Source: Clostridiales bacterium
GTDB taxonomy: Bacteria; Bacillota; Clostridia; Christensenellales; Aristaeellaceae
Reading direction: 5' to 3'
Length of the DNA stretch: 35,767 nt
Assembly: GCA_004557905.1 (NCBI GenBank)
Contig: SFFH01000047.1
Location: 1-35,767 of the forward strand
Positions 1 to 7,017 of the stretch are shown piece by piece; within the stretch, counting starts at the first letter, position 1, and each line of letters begins with the position of its first letter. A program made the translations under genes and the position numbers. The notes beneath the pieces are model-generated. The model worked only from the letters and a program-made list of their open reading frames with translations. It was not told the DNA's origin and made no database searches.

Positions 1-1
1 G

Positions 2-577
2 GGCTACACCCGCATCTGCGAGGAGATGAAGGACGAGGACATCGTGAAGCTCATCAAGCGTCTGGGCTACGTCGAGGGCCTGCCGGTCGTCGTCGATCCG
101 AAGATCATGAGCCCGAAGGCGTTCATTGACGAGGTCGTGGAGCAGCGCCTGCCCAACCCGTTCATGCCGGATGATCCGCGCCGCATCGCGACCGATACCT
201 CCCAGAAGGTGGGCATCCGCTTCGGTGAGACGATCAAGAGCTATGTGGCGACCGGCCGCGACATGAACGAGCTGGTGTCCATCCCGCTGGCGATTGCCGG
301 CTGGATGCGCTACCTGCTGGCGGTTAATGACAACCTGGAGCCGATGGAGGTTTCCGCCGATCCGATGAAGGACGAGCTGCAGGCGCAGCTGGCCGGCATC
401 GAGGCGGGCAAGCCGGAGACCTACAAGGGACAGCTCCGTCCGATCCTGCGCAATGCGAACATCTTCGGCAGCAACCTGGAAAAGGCTGGTCTGGCAGACC
501 GCATCGAAGCGATCTTCGTCGAGGAGCTTGCCGGCAAGGGCGCTGTGCGCGCGACGCTGCACAAGTACATCGGCTGA
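2..577 (+). CDS. Mannitol dehydrogenase family protein, C-terminal part (5' end outside window)
   Basis: The frame is open from base 2 and ends at a TGA at 575-577, leaving about 191 residues. It matches the C-terminal helical domain of the long-chain polyol dehydrogenases (mannitol 2-dehydrogenase, fructuronate and tagaturonate reductases). The stretch 'RLPNPFMPDDPRRIATDTSQ' is typical of this domain, which shapes the sugar pocket and carries part of the catalytic site. Family members interconvert a keto-sugar or sugar acid with the polyol using NAD(P)H. The Rossmann domain and the KxxxxNxxH catalytic motif lie upstream, so the substrate cannot be named. Codons are strongly biased to C-ending forms, like those of gap at the other end of the window, which suggests high expression. 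Confidence 0.85.
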   Translation, partial: GYTRICEEMKDEDIVKLIKRLGYVEGLPVVVDPKIMSPKAFIDEVVEQRLPNPFMPDDPRRIATDTSQKVGIRFGETIKSYVATGRDMNELVSIPLAIAGWMRYLLAVNDNLEPMEVSADPMKDELQAQLAGIEAGKPETYKGQLRPILRNANIFGSNLEKAGLADRIEAIFVEELAGKGAVRATLHKYIG

Positions 578-618
578 GTTGATTGGGCCCGACATTCACA
601 AAAGATAAACGTATAGAT

Positions 619-672
619 CACCCCTCCTGCTGTGACGCAAGCCAATGCGCCGCGGCAGGAGGGGTGTTGATT
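619..672 (+). terminator. Probable rho-independent terminator of the polyol dehydrogenase gene
   Basis: A perfect 12-bp stem (619-630 with 655-666) follows the stop codon by about 40 bases. The T-tract after it is weak (ttgatt), so efficiency is uncertain. It lies back to back with the tat operon terminator. Confidence 0.6.
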
Positions 673-707
673 AAAAAAAACCCTGCCTCCGACGAGTGGA
701 AACAGGG
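673..707 (-). terminator. Rho-independent terminator of the tat operon
   Basis: On the minus strand, 698-707 pairs with 681-690 (10 bp, two G·U pairs) around a 7-base loop, followed by eight T residues (A-tract 673-680 on the plus strand). It lies about 25 bases past the tatC stop codon. Confidence 0.85.
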
Positions 708-732
708 GTAGGACAACCGGTTCGGGGATACG

Positions 733-1515
733 TCAGTCTTCCGTGCCTGACGCGAGGGGATCCCTTGGCTTGGTGACGCGTGCCACAAGGACGCTGACCT
801 CATAGAGCAGATACATCGGCAGGCCCAGCATGAGCTGAGAGATGACATCCGGCGGCGTCAGGATGGCGGACAGCACGAAGATACCAAAGAACACAAACTT
901 TCTGGACGAGGTGAGCTGCTTGACGGTCACCCAGCCCATACGGGCAGCCATGAAGATCGCCACCGGCATCTCGAACACGACGCCAAAGGGCAGAAGGAAC
1001 GAGAACAGGAAGCTCACATACTTGTCGATGGACAGCATCGGCGTGGCCAAATCCTCGCCCGCGACGAGGAAGAGGTTGAGCGCAAGCTCGTAGACATAGC
1101 AGTAACAGAAGGCGATGCCGGCCAGAAACAAAAACAGGGCAACGAAGAACAGACCGCGGAACAGCCGGATCTCACTCTCGTACAGCGCGGGCTTGATGAA
1201 CGCCCACAGCTGGTAGAAAATAAAGGGGCTGACCAGCACGACGCCGGCGATCAGTGAGATCTTGAGCTGCGTGGTGAACGCCTCGCTGACGGCGGTGTAG
1301 ATGATCTGCACGCCGCGCGCCTCAATGGGGCTGGTGATGAACTTCATCAGCGGATCGCTGAAGAAGTAAAACACGGCGACGAAGCCGACGAGAACCGCGA
1401 TCAGGATCGCAATGACCAGCTTGCGAAACGCCATCAGATGCGCAATCAGGGGCTGCGTGTTCCCTGTTACGCCTGCGTCATGCTCACTGACCGCGGCAGG
1501 CTTTTTTTTATTCAT
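733..1515 (-). CDS. tatC: Sec-independent protein translocase TatC
   Basis: This encodes a 260-residue polytopic membrane protein, the core receptor of the twin-arginine translocase, which binds RR signal peptides and exports folded, often cofactor-loaded proteins. Six hydrophobic segments are visible. Family motifs include 'SEAFTTQLKISL', 'PFIFYQLWAFIKPAL', 'FGVVFEMPV' and 'LTPPDVISQ'. The usual N-terminal HLxELRxR motif is diverged to 'HLMAFRKL'. I start at the ATG at 1515 rather than at 1641, because the upstream extension is the tatA sequence in another frame and this ATG overlaps the tatA stop codon by 8 bases, which implies translational coupling. It is the last gene of a tatB-like–tatA–tatC operon that diverges from a gene with a Tat signal peptide. 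Confidence 0.93.
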   Translation of the reverse strand: MNKKKPAAVSEHDAGVTGNTQPLIAHLMAFRKLVIAILIAVLVGFVAVFYFFSDPLMKFITSPIEARGVQIIYTAVSEAFTTQLKISLIAGVVLVSPFIFYQLWAFIKPALYESEIRLFRGLFFVALFLFLAGIAFCYCYVYELALNLFLVAGEDLATPMLSIDKYVSFLFSFLLPFGVVFEMPVAIFMAARMGWVTVKQLTSSRKFVFFGIFVLSAILTPPDVISQLMLGLPMYLLYEVSVLVARVTKPRDPLASGTED

Positions 1516-1687
1516 CCTTCTTTTCTGCCGGCTGAGTCTCGGCGGCCGGGGCGTCTTCCTTGACTTCCTTCTTGAATTCCTTGATGCTCTGGCCAAGCGC
1601 CTTGCCCACACCGGCCAGCTTGTTGCCGCCAAAGAGCACAAGCGCCAGCACGACGATCAGAAGAATTTCCATAGTACCCAGTCTCAT
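1508..1687 (-). CDS. tatA: TatA-type translocase subunit (59 aa)
   Basis: This is a short protein with one N-terminal membrane helix (residues 6-20), the conserved FGGNKLAGVGKALGQSIKEF hinge and amphipathic helix, and an acidic, Ala/Pro-rich tail. That is the TatA layout: many copies form the pore with TatC. The ATG at 1687 overlaps the stop codon of the upstream tatB-like gene (ATGA), and its own stop overlaps the tatC start, so all three genes are translationally coupled. A second in-frame Met at residue 6 is a possible start, but it would lose the coupling. Confidence 0.9.
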   Translation of the reverse strand: MRLGTMEILLIVVLALVLFGGNKLAGVGKALGQSIKEFKKEVKEDAPAAETQPAEKKDE

Positions 1688-2019
1688 GATGATTTACCTC
1701 CCATATTTGACTTGAAGTCCTTGAAGCTGACGTCCTTTTTGATCTCGTTCAGCTCCTTGTTGATTGACAGCTGCGTCTTCTGCAGCTCCGGACGGATATC
1801 CGCGGCGCGGACGCTCTCGTCGATCGTGCGTTCCATGTTTTTGAACTCGCTCTCGACTTCATCAAGCCCGGATTCACGCTTGACTTCCTCAACCATATTG
1901 CGAATGTACCGGACGAAGCGGCCCAGCGCCCTGGCAATCTTGGGCAGGTCCTTTGGGCCGACGACCACAAACGCAATCAAGAGGATCAAAATAAGTTCGG
2001 CGAAGCCGATATTGAACAT
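1684..2019 (-). CDS. tatB: TatA/TatB-family translocase subunit (TatB-like, 111 aa)
   Basis: This is a second TatA/B-family protein. It has one N-terminal membrane helix (residues 5-20), then 'VGPKDLPKIARALGRF', then a long charged amphipathic and coiled helix to the C terminus. The Gly-Pro hinge and 111-residue length are more like TatB than TatA, so the operon would encode a three-component TatABC system. Many Gram-positive bacteria manage with TatAC only. The start at 2019 is preceded by a strong ribosome-binding site (four GGA repeats). Whether it acts as TatB or as a second TatA cannot be settled from sequence. Confidence 0.85.
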   Translation of the reverse strand: MFNIGFAELILILLIAFVVVGPKDLPKIARALGRFVRYIRNMVEEVKRESGLDEVESEFKNMERTIDESVRAADIRPELQKTQLSINKELNEIKKDVSFKDFKSNMGGKSS

Positions 2020-2053
2020 GTCCTCCTCCTCCTGGCCAGATGGTTACGCATAC

Positions 2054-2083
2054 ATTATAAACCAGTTTGCATACGCTTGTAAA
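2054..2083 (-). promoter_or_regulatory. Sigma-A-type promoter of the tat operon
   Basis: On the minus strand, TTTACA (2078-2083) is followed by an 18-base spacer and TATAAT (2054-2059). The transcript would start near 2047, about 27 bases before the first tat start codon. The adjoining 2084-2228 is AT-rich; I see no gene in it. Confidence 0.75.
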
Positions 2084-2228
2084 GTGAAAAGGAGAAGAAT
2101 CCGAGCCAAATAGGCAAAACAAAATCCGAACAGTCAGTTTACACTGTGAAATTAAGCTGACAAAACATGCAGGATTCTAAGGAAATTATCTTATTCAAAT
2201 TAAATATGCAGGGCGCTTTGGGAAATGC

Positions 2229-2257
2229 CTGACAAGCGGTTAAGGATCAGCTAGAAT
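2229..2257 (+). promoter_or_regulatory. Sigma-A-type promoter of the ydhY/ydhV-like operon
   Basis: CTGACA (2229-2234), a 17-base spacer and TAGAAT (2252-2257) predict a start near 2264. This gives an untranslated leader of about 235 bases, far longer than needed for translation alone and consistent with the structured RNA that follows. Confidence 0.65.
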
Positions 2258-2270
2258 ATGCCTAGATGTA

Positions 2271-2440
2271 GGCCTGTTGATCGGGCAGACAGATACAAAC
2301 TCCAAGCCGCCGTTGCCCTCCGGGTATATGCGGCCAATGGGTGGCGGGGGCAACCGCGCCGCCTGCCTGATGCGAAGGAGTGCGAAACGAAGGCTGGATA
2401 CGGTCAGTGTCCGGGCTTTGTTTGGCGCTCCTGTTTTTTT
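2271..2440 (+). promoter_or_regulatory. Candidate Moco (molybdenum/tungsten cofactor) riboswitch with expression platform
   Basis: This GC-rich leader lies between a promoter and a Mo/W-enzyme operon. Helices I can draw are an outer stem (2271-2278 and 2281-2283 with 2383-2388 and 2391-2395), 2299-2303 with 2377-2381, and 2312-2318 with 2348-2354, the last enclosing the stretches ctccggg and ggccaatgggtgg. From memory, such stretches and the nearby tgcgaaggag resemble the Moco RNA motif, which is known to precede Moco synthesis, molybdate uptake and Moco-using enzyme genes. Downstream, 2377-2383 can instead pair with 2425-2431, followed by TTTTTTT, giving a terminator that excludes the aptamer pairing. 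This predicts an ON switch when cofactor binds. The family name is unverified; the alternative structures are visible directly. Confidence 0.65.
2377..2440 (+). terminator. Conditional terminator in the leader
   Basis: GGAGTGC (2377-2383) pairs with GCGCTCC (2425-2431), with one G·U pair, just before seven T residues (2434-2440). The long loop can hold an inner hairpin. The 5' arm is shared with the aptamer helix 2299-2303/2377-2381, so the two folds are mutually exclusive. Confidence 0.5.
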
Positions 2441-2498
2441 GCCTGCGTTTTGTCCCTGACGGTTGCAGGGATATGTGTAAAAAGGAGGAGAGAATACC

Positions 2499-3128
2499 AT
2501 GTCTGACAAGAAACGTTTTCTCGACAAGGACTTCACGCGCCGTCAGTTCCTCAAGCTCTCGGGCAAGAGCCTGGTTGGCGTGACGATGTCCTCCACGATG
2601 CTCTCGACCCTTGGCGTGACGGCTTCTGCGCTGGCCGAGGACAAGGTTAAGGTCTGGGCGTTCCCGCAGGGCCTGCTCGTGGTCAATCCGGACCGCTGCG
2701 TCGGCTGCCAGCGCTGCGAAATCAACTGCACGCTGACCAACGACGGCTGCTGCTCCAGCTACATCTCCCGCGTGAAGGTCACCCGCAACCTGTACTCCAG
2801 CCGCAACGGCGAGGGTCTGTATACCGAGAACAACTGGACCTACTTCCCGGATACCTGCCGCCAGTGCGAGGAGCCGGCGTGCGGCAACGCCTGCCCGATG
2901 GGCGCGATCTATGCGGACCAGAGCGGCATCCGCAGGGTGGACACCGAGAAGTGCGTCGGCTGCGGCGCCTGCACCGCTGCCTGCCCGTGGCATATGCCGA
3001 CCGTCAACCCGGTGACCAAGAAGTCCTCCAAGTGCGTGATGTGCGGCGCCTGCGTCGAAGGCTGCCCGTCCGGCGCGCTCTCCATCATCCCGTGGGACAA
3101 GGTTTCCGCTGCTGCTCAGGCGATCTGA
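2499..3128 (+). CDS. ydhY: Tat-signal 4Fe-4S ferredoxin-type electron-transfer protein, YdhY-like
   Basis: This is a 209-residue protein with a Tat signal: 'TRRQFLKLSG' (RR at residues 14-15), a hydrophobic stretch, and a likely AxA cleavage site ending at Ala46. The mature part has four Cys clusters: CVGCQRCEINC (Cys 67, 70, 73, 77), CRQCEEPACGNACP, CVGCGACTAACP and CVMCGACVEGCP, enough for four [4Fe-4S] clusters. Size and layout match E. coli YdhY and the DmsB/NrfC-type electron-transfer subunits. A strong site (aaaggagg) precedes the ATG. It is followed after 36 bases by the AOR-family gene, so the two probably work as a pair, with this protein wiring the enzyme to its redox partner outside the membrane. 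The RR motif and the tat operon next door support export. Confidence 0.9.
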   Translation: MSDKKRFLDKDFTRRQFLKLSGKSLVGVTMSSTMLSTLGVTASALAEDKVKVWAFPQGLLVVNPDRCVGCQRCEINCTLTNDGCCSSYISRVKVTRNLYSSRNGEGLYTENNWTYFPDTCRQCEEPACGNACPMGAIYADQSGIRRVDTEKCVGCGACTAACPWHMPTVNPVTKKSSKCVMCGACVEGCPSGALSIIPWDKVSAAAQAI

Positions 3129-3164
3129 CCGCGGCGACAAGAATAATCAGAGGAGGAATTCACA

Positions 3165-5324
3165 ATGTCTGTTAAGAATGGCATCAACGGCTGGGCCGGT
3201 TCGATCCTGCGCATCAACCTGACCACCGGCACGATCACCACTGAAGATACGCTCCCGAAGTACAAACCGTATATCGGCGGCATGGGCCTCGGCTACAAGG
3301 TCATCTGGGACGAGGTCCCGCTTGATGCCGATCCGCTTGGCCCGCAGGCGAAGGCCGTCTTTGCCGTCGGCCCGCTGACCGCTTCCGGCGTGCCGTGCTC
3401 CGGCCGTATGAACATCTCCCTGCTGTCCTGCTGGTCCAAGGGTCATTCCATTCTGGACGCGCATATGGGCGGTCACATCGCGCACGCTTTCAAGTATGCT
3501 GGCTACGACGCGATGATCCTGGAAGGCCAGAGCGACAAGCCGGTCTACATCAAGATTGACGACGATAAGGTCACCATTGAGGATGCCTCCCATGTCTGGG
3601 GCAAGGGCACCTTCGAGACCAACGCGGTGCTCTCCAAGGAGAACGGCGACACGTTTGACGTGGCGTCCATCGGCCAGGCGGGCGAGAACATGATTCCGAT
3701 GTCCACCATCATCACCTCCTTCGGCAACTCCGGCGGCGCCGGCATCGGCGCGCTGCTGGGCTCCAAGAAGGTCAAGGCCATCGCCTGCCGCGGCACCGGC
3801 GCGGTGAAGATCGCCCGTCCGCTGGAGGTCAAGCTCCTGTCCAACTACATGATCAAGGATCTGGTCGGCGGCAACAACAACCACAACGTGCCGTCCGTCC
3901 CGCAGTCCTGGTCCGAGTATACCGCTACCACCAAGAACCGCTGGCAGGGTGGCCCGGGCGTGACCTGGGACAAGGCTCCGCACGGTCCGGTCGATACCGG
4001 CGAGCAGCCGAGCGGCGTCATCAACGTCGCCGCGATGCGCTGCAACAAGGGCGTGTTTGACTTCGGCGCTGTGGCGGAGAAGTACACTGTCAAGCAGGGT
4101 GGCTGCTCCTCCTGCCCGGTCCGCTGCTACACCGAGTATGAGATGGATCCGCTGGCCGATTACGACCTGCCGACCCACGTTTCCAACACCTGCATGCCGA
4201 TCATTTCCGGCCTGTCGATCTATCCGGAGGGCACCCACGACTTCGTCGATGAGGGCGACGCCAAGATGATCCTGGGTGGCGCGATGTCCCGTGCGCAGGA
4301 CGACTACGGCGTCTGGTGCAACTACGGCAACCTGTATTCCGACTTCTACCGCACCTACAAGGATGGCGTTCTGAAGGAGCACATGACCGAGGAAGAGTGG
4401 AATTCCGTCAACTGGCAGTATATGCTCGACGGCGATCCGCGCTGGTGCCAGGAGTTCTTCCGTCTGGTGGCCGAGGGCTTCAGCGCGTTCGGCGATCTGG
4501 GCAAGGGCAGCTATTACCTCTACTCCGCGTGGGGCCTTGACGACGCGACCAAGAATTCCGCCGGCAAGAACTACTACGATGAGGTGAACGGAAAGAACAC
4601 CAACGTCACCTACAACGGCTATCCGAAGCACCATTCCTCCGAGGATGCCTGGCAGTCCGGCCTGCTGTTCAACTCCATGTATAACCGTGACTGCATGATC
4701 CACCACCTGACCAACTTCTGCCGCAGCGGCTCTCCGTATGAGGAGGTTATCAAGCCGGTGCTGGAGGGCTTCTTCGACGAGGGCTGCGTGGATGCTCCAA
4801 AGGCGTACACCCCGATCAACGAGAACAAGGTCAAGCTGGCGAAGTGGGCGTTCAACGGCAAGCAGTGGCATGACTCTGCGACGCTGTGCAACTGGATGTA
4901 CCCGATGACCCTGTCCACCTCCAAGAAGCGCGGCTACAAGGGCGACCTGGATCTGGACGCGAAGTACATGAGCGCCGTTGTCGGCGAGGAGTACACCCGT
5001 GAGAGCGTCGAGCATGACTGCGAGCGCATTTCCAACCTGCTGCGCGTCATGACCGCTGTGTCCTTCAAGATGAACCTGGGCAGCACCAACCTGCGCAAGG
5101 ACCACGATGCGATTCCGGCTTGGGTCTTTGACAAGGAGCCGGACTTCAAGGCGTTCGAGCAGGGCACTGTTAAGATGGACCGCGAGGACATGGAAAAGGC
5201 GCAGACGATGTTCTATGAGGCGATGGGCTGGAATCCGGAGACCGGTATCCCGACCCGTGAGACCCTGGAGAAGTTCGATCTGGCTGACTGCGCGGATAAG
5301 CTCGAGGAGCTGGGCTTGATCTGA
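3165..5324 (+). CDS. ydhV: Aldehyde:ferredoxin oxidoreductase-family Mo/W enzyme, YdhV-like
   Basis: This is a 719-residue protein of the AOR family, whose members hold a bis-pyranopterin Mo or W cofactor and one [4Fe-4S] cluster. The N terminus 'GWAGSILRINLTTGTITTED' and the blocks 'GHSILDAHMGGHIAHAFKYA' and 'GNSGGAGIGALLGSKKVKAI' are typical of the pterin-binding domain. Cys314, Cys317 and Cys321 (CSSCPVRC) are the expected cluster ligands. It resembles E. coli YdhV along its whole length (about 700 aa), more than the archaeal aldehyde oxidoreductases. No Tat signal or membrane segment is present. Substrate is unknown; YdhV is a molybdoenzyme of unsettled physiological role. Codon use resembles gap, suggesting abundant protein. 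The start is supported by aggaggaatt upstream. Confidence 0.9.
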   Translation: MSVKNGINGWAGSILRINLTTGTITTEDTLPKYKPYIGGMGLGYKVIWDEVPLDADPLGPQAKAVFAVGPLTASGVPCSGRMNISLLSCWSKGHSILDAHMGGHIAHAFKYAGYDAMILEGQSDKPVYIKIDDDKVTIEDASHVWGKGTFETNAVLSKENGDTFDVASIGQAGENMIPMSTIITSFGNSGGAGIGALLGSKKVKAIACRGTGAVKIARPLEVKLLSNYMIKDLVGGNNNHNVPSVPQSWSEYTATTKNRWQGGPGVTWDKAPHGPVDTGEQPSGVINVAAMRCNKGVFDFGAVAEKYTVKQGGCSSCPVRCYTEYEMDPLADYDLPTHVSNTCMPIISGLSIYPEGTHDFVDEGDAKMILGGAMSRAQDDYGVWCNYGNLYSDFYRTYKDGVLKEHMTEEEWNSVNWQYMLDGDPRWCQEFFRLVAEGFSAFGDLGKGSYYLYSAWGLDDATKNSAGKNYYDEVNGKNTNVTYNGYPKHHSSEDAWQSGLLFNSMYNRDCMIHHLTNFCRSGSPYEEVIKPVLEGFFDEGCVDAPKAYTPINENKVKLAKWAFNGKQWHDSATLCNWMYPMTLSTSKKRGYKGDLDLDAKYMSAVVGEEYTRESVEHDCERISNLLRVMTAVSFKMNLGSTNLRKDHDAIPAWVFDKEPDFKAFEQGTVKMDREDMEKAQTMFYEAMGWNPETGIPTRETLEKFDLADCADKLEELGLI

Positions 5325-5358
5325 TGGCCAAAGTGTGATATCCTGATTCAGGAATCCG

Positions 5359-5391
5359 GTGGGAGGAATCGCGTGATTCCTCCCACTTTTT
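5359..5391 (+). terminator. Strong rho-independent terminator after the AOR gene
   Basis: A perfect 12-bp stem (5359-5370 with 5375-5386), a GCGT loop and five T residues lie 35 bases after the stop codon. It should separate ydhYV from the downstream ydhW-like gene, at least partly. Confidence 0.92.
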
Positions 5392-5516
5392 CAAACGATT
5401 GAAAATTGCACAGTATACCGTGCAACGAGCACCGGACGCCCGTGCTTTGCGAGGCTGTTCGGGAGAGGAAGCGGGTATGGCCTGCTTTTTCGCAACAGAG
5501 AAAGAGGTGTTCGCTT

Positions 5517-6356
5517 ATGCTGTTTGGACGTCGAAAGCCTGGTTTTGCCAAGGAAGTTGAGCTCAAGCCTGAGGAGATTACGGATGAGTTTTCGGACCGC
5601 AACGATCCTGCGCGGCAGGACGCCAATCCGAAGATCGAGAAGAAGGAAATGGGAGATCGTGCGCAGGCCGTGATCGACGGAACAGCGGTCAGTATGGCTG
5701 CCCGGAGTGACGAGAGCACGCACAAGGTCGATATTTTTGATTACATGGATTCCCTGCCGGAGGTGGAGGATCCCTTCGAGCCGAGCGAGAACCCGATCAT
5801 CGAAGATCCGAACGAGGAAAAGGAGACGGATGCGCAGCTCTCGCAGGAGGAAATGCTGGCAGAGTACATCCGCGAGCGCACGCGTGCGGTGCAGCTGACG
5901 CCCAAAAAGCCGCTGGCGGAGGAGGAGCCGAATCTGGATGTGATGCTCGAGAACATGCGCAGCCTGGAATCCTGCAAGGATATTCGTTCCGTCAAGGGGC
6001 AGAAGGACGAGTGTTTCTACTCGGACGAGATCATGGCGAACAATTACGCGATGATCGCCATGCTCGTCTATGAAAAGGATATCCCGCACACGATTGCGCA
6101 GATTGTCCGCCACAACTGCAAGATTTATCCGGCTCCGACGCCGAAGCAATACTTTACGCGCCATCCGTTCTACTATACGAATCCTCAGATTGATCATGCG
6201 CTGCATATGATCGAGCAGAACGAAGCGTACAAGGATATCAAGAGATTTGAAACCTGGAACAAGCAGACGTATCTGTATTCTGAAGACATCATGACCTACA
6301 AGTACGCGCATGCGTTGGCCGATGACGCGGAGACCGACGAGGGCGACCGCCGCTGA
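5517..6356 (+). CDS. YdhW-like protein of unknown function with an internal duplication
   Basis: This is a 279-residue soluble, acidic protein without membrane segments. The ATG at 5517 (MLFGRRK) is preferred over 5406 because aaagaggt lies 8 bases before it and the upstream extension reads like non-coding sequence. Residues 1-150 are low-complexity and charged. The C-terminal part carries two related 29-residue units, residues 155-183 and 240-268, sharing DI(R/K)...Y-Y-S-(D/E)-(D/E)-I-M..(N/K)YA. Its place directly after a YdhV-like gene matches E. coli ydhW, and I faintly recognise the C-terminal pattern as that family, annotated only as a putative oxidoreductase-system protein. Function is unknown; an assembly or chaperone role for the AOR enzyme is an inference. 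Confidence 0.65.
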   Translation: MLFGRRKPGFAKEVELKPEEITDEFSDRNDPARQDANPKIEKKEMGDRAQAVIDGTAVSMAARSDESTHKVDIFDYMDSLPEVEDPFEPSENPIIEDPNEEKETDAQLSQEEMLAEYIRERTRAVQLTPKKPLAEEEPNLDVMLENMRSLESCKDIRSVKGQKDECFYSDEIMANNYAMIAMLVYEKDIPHTIAQIVRHNCKIYPAPTPKQYFTRHPFYYTNPQIDHALHMIEQNEAYKDIKRFETWNKQTYLYSEDIMTYKYAHALADDAETDEGDRR

Positions 6357-6438
6357 TGGGCGAATTCGTCCCGGTTCCGGGCGGCCTGACAGAATCAGGC
6401 TGTTGGTGCCGTTGAACGATTCTGCGCGACACCCATTC

Positions 6439-6474
6439 AAAAAACCGCTTCCCATGGCTGGGGAGCGGTTCTTT
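6439..6474. terminator. Bidirectional terminator between the ydhW-like gene and the mobB operon
   Basis: An 11-bp stem (6443-6453 with 6460-6470) is flanked by an A-tract on the left (T-tract for the minus strand) and ttcttt on the right. It is strong for the minus-strand operon and weaker for the plus strand. Confidence 0.8.
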
Positions 6475-6483
6475 CATGTGCGA

Positions 6484-7017
6484 TCAGTAGATGGAGAGCA
6501 GCATTTCAAACAGTTCGTCACGGTTTTCCGGCGTAACCGTCAGCACAGTCACGTCCTCGCGCTGCGCGATCCGGGCGACATGCGCCGAATTGCACTTCTG
6601 CAGCACGCCGAGCACGCGCTTGTCCGCGTCAAGGCAGGCCTCGACCTGCGCGATGAAGCCGCTTGCCTCGCGCTCGAGCCTGCCCAGCTCGTCCATCAGC
6701 AGGAACGGCGCGGGGGAGGCGAGGCTTCTTTTCAGGATGAGCACGCCGTTTTCTTCAAATACAGGCAGTACCGGTACGGCGCGTTTTTCCTCAATGCGCG
6801 CGCAGCAGATGCAGTCGTTCCGGTACGGCGGCATGTCGACGCGCCCGTGCAGCGTGAAGCCACGGCGCTCGCCGTTCAGGAAAAACGCCTGCGTTTCAAA
6901 CCCGGAGCAGTCAAGATGCCTGGCCTCGATCAGCCTGCGCAGGAGCGTGGATTTGCCCACCTGCTTATCGCCGGTCAGAAACAGGTGTCTGCGAAGACCG
7001 GTCTGCTCACTCAGCAT
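6484..7017 (-). CDS. THEP1-like P-loop NTPase
   Basis: This is a 177-residue protein with Walker A GDKQVGKST (residues 16-24) and a Walker B-like LLMDELG (residues 106-112), as in the THEP1 nucleoside-triphosphatase family. A CxCC cluster (Cys69, 71, 72) lies in the middle; similar Cys pairs occur in this family near position 70. Its start overlaps the end of mobB by 11 bases, so the two are co-translated. THEP1 proteins hydrolyse NTPs in vitro without a firm physiological role. The pairing with MobB, next to a Mo/W enzyme, suggests involvement in cofactor handling, but that is an inference from position only. Confidence 0.75.
   Translation of the reverse strand: MLSEQTGLRRHLFLTGDKQVGKSTLLRRLIEARHLDCSGFETQAFFLNGERRGFTLHGRVDMPPYRNDCICCARIEEKRAVPVLPVFEENGVLILKRSLASPAPFLLMDELGRLEREASGFIAQVEACLDADKRVLGVLQKCNSAHVARIAQREDVTVLTVTPENRDELFEMLLSIY

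Noticed and set aside
2110..2150. Inverted-repeat-like cactg-type element (CACTGTG) as an FNR/CRP-type operator
   Set aside because: Only a 3+3 core is symmetric; it does not fit CRP, FNR or Rex consensus.
3147..5105. 652-codon open frame antisense to the AOR gene
   Set aside because: Same cause: the strongly biased codons of the real gene leave the opposite strand without stops. No ribosome site or family match.
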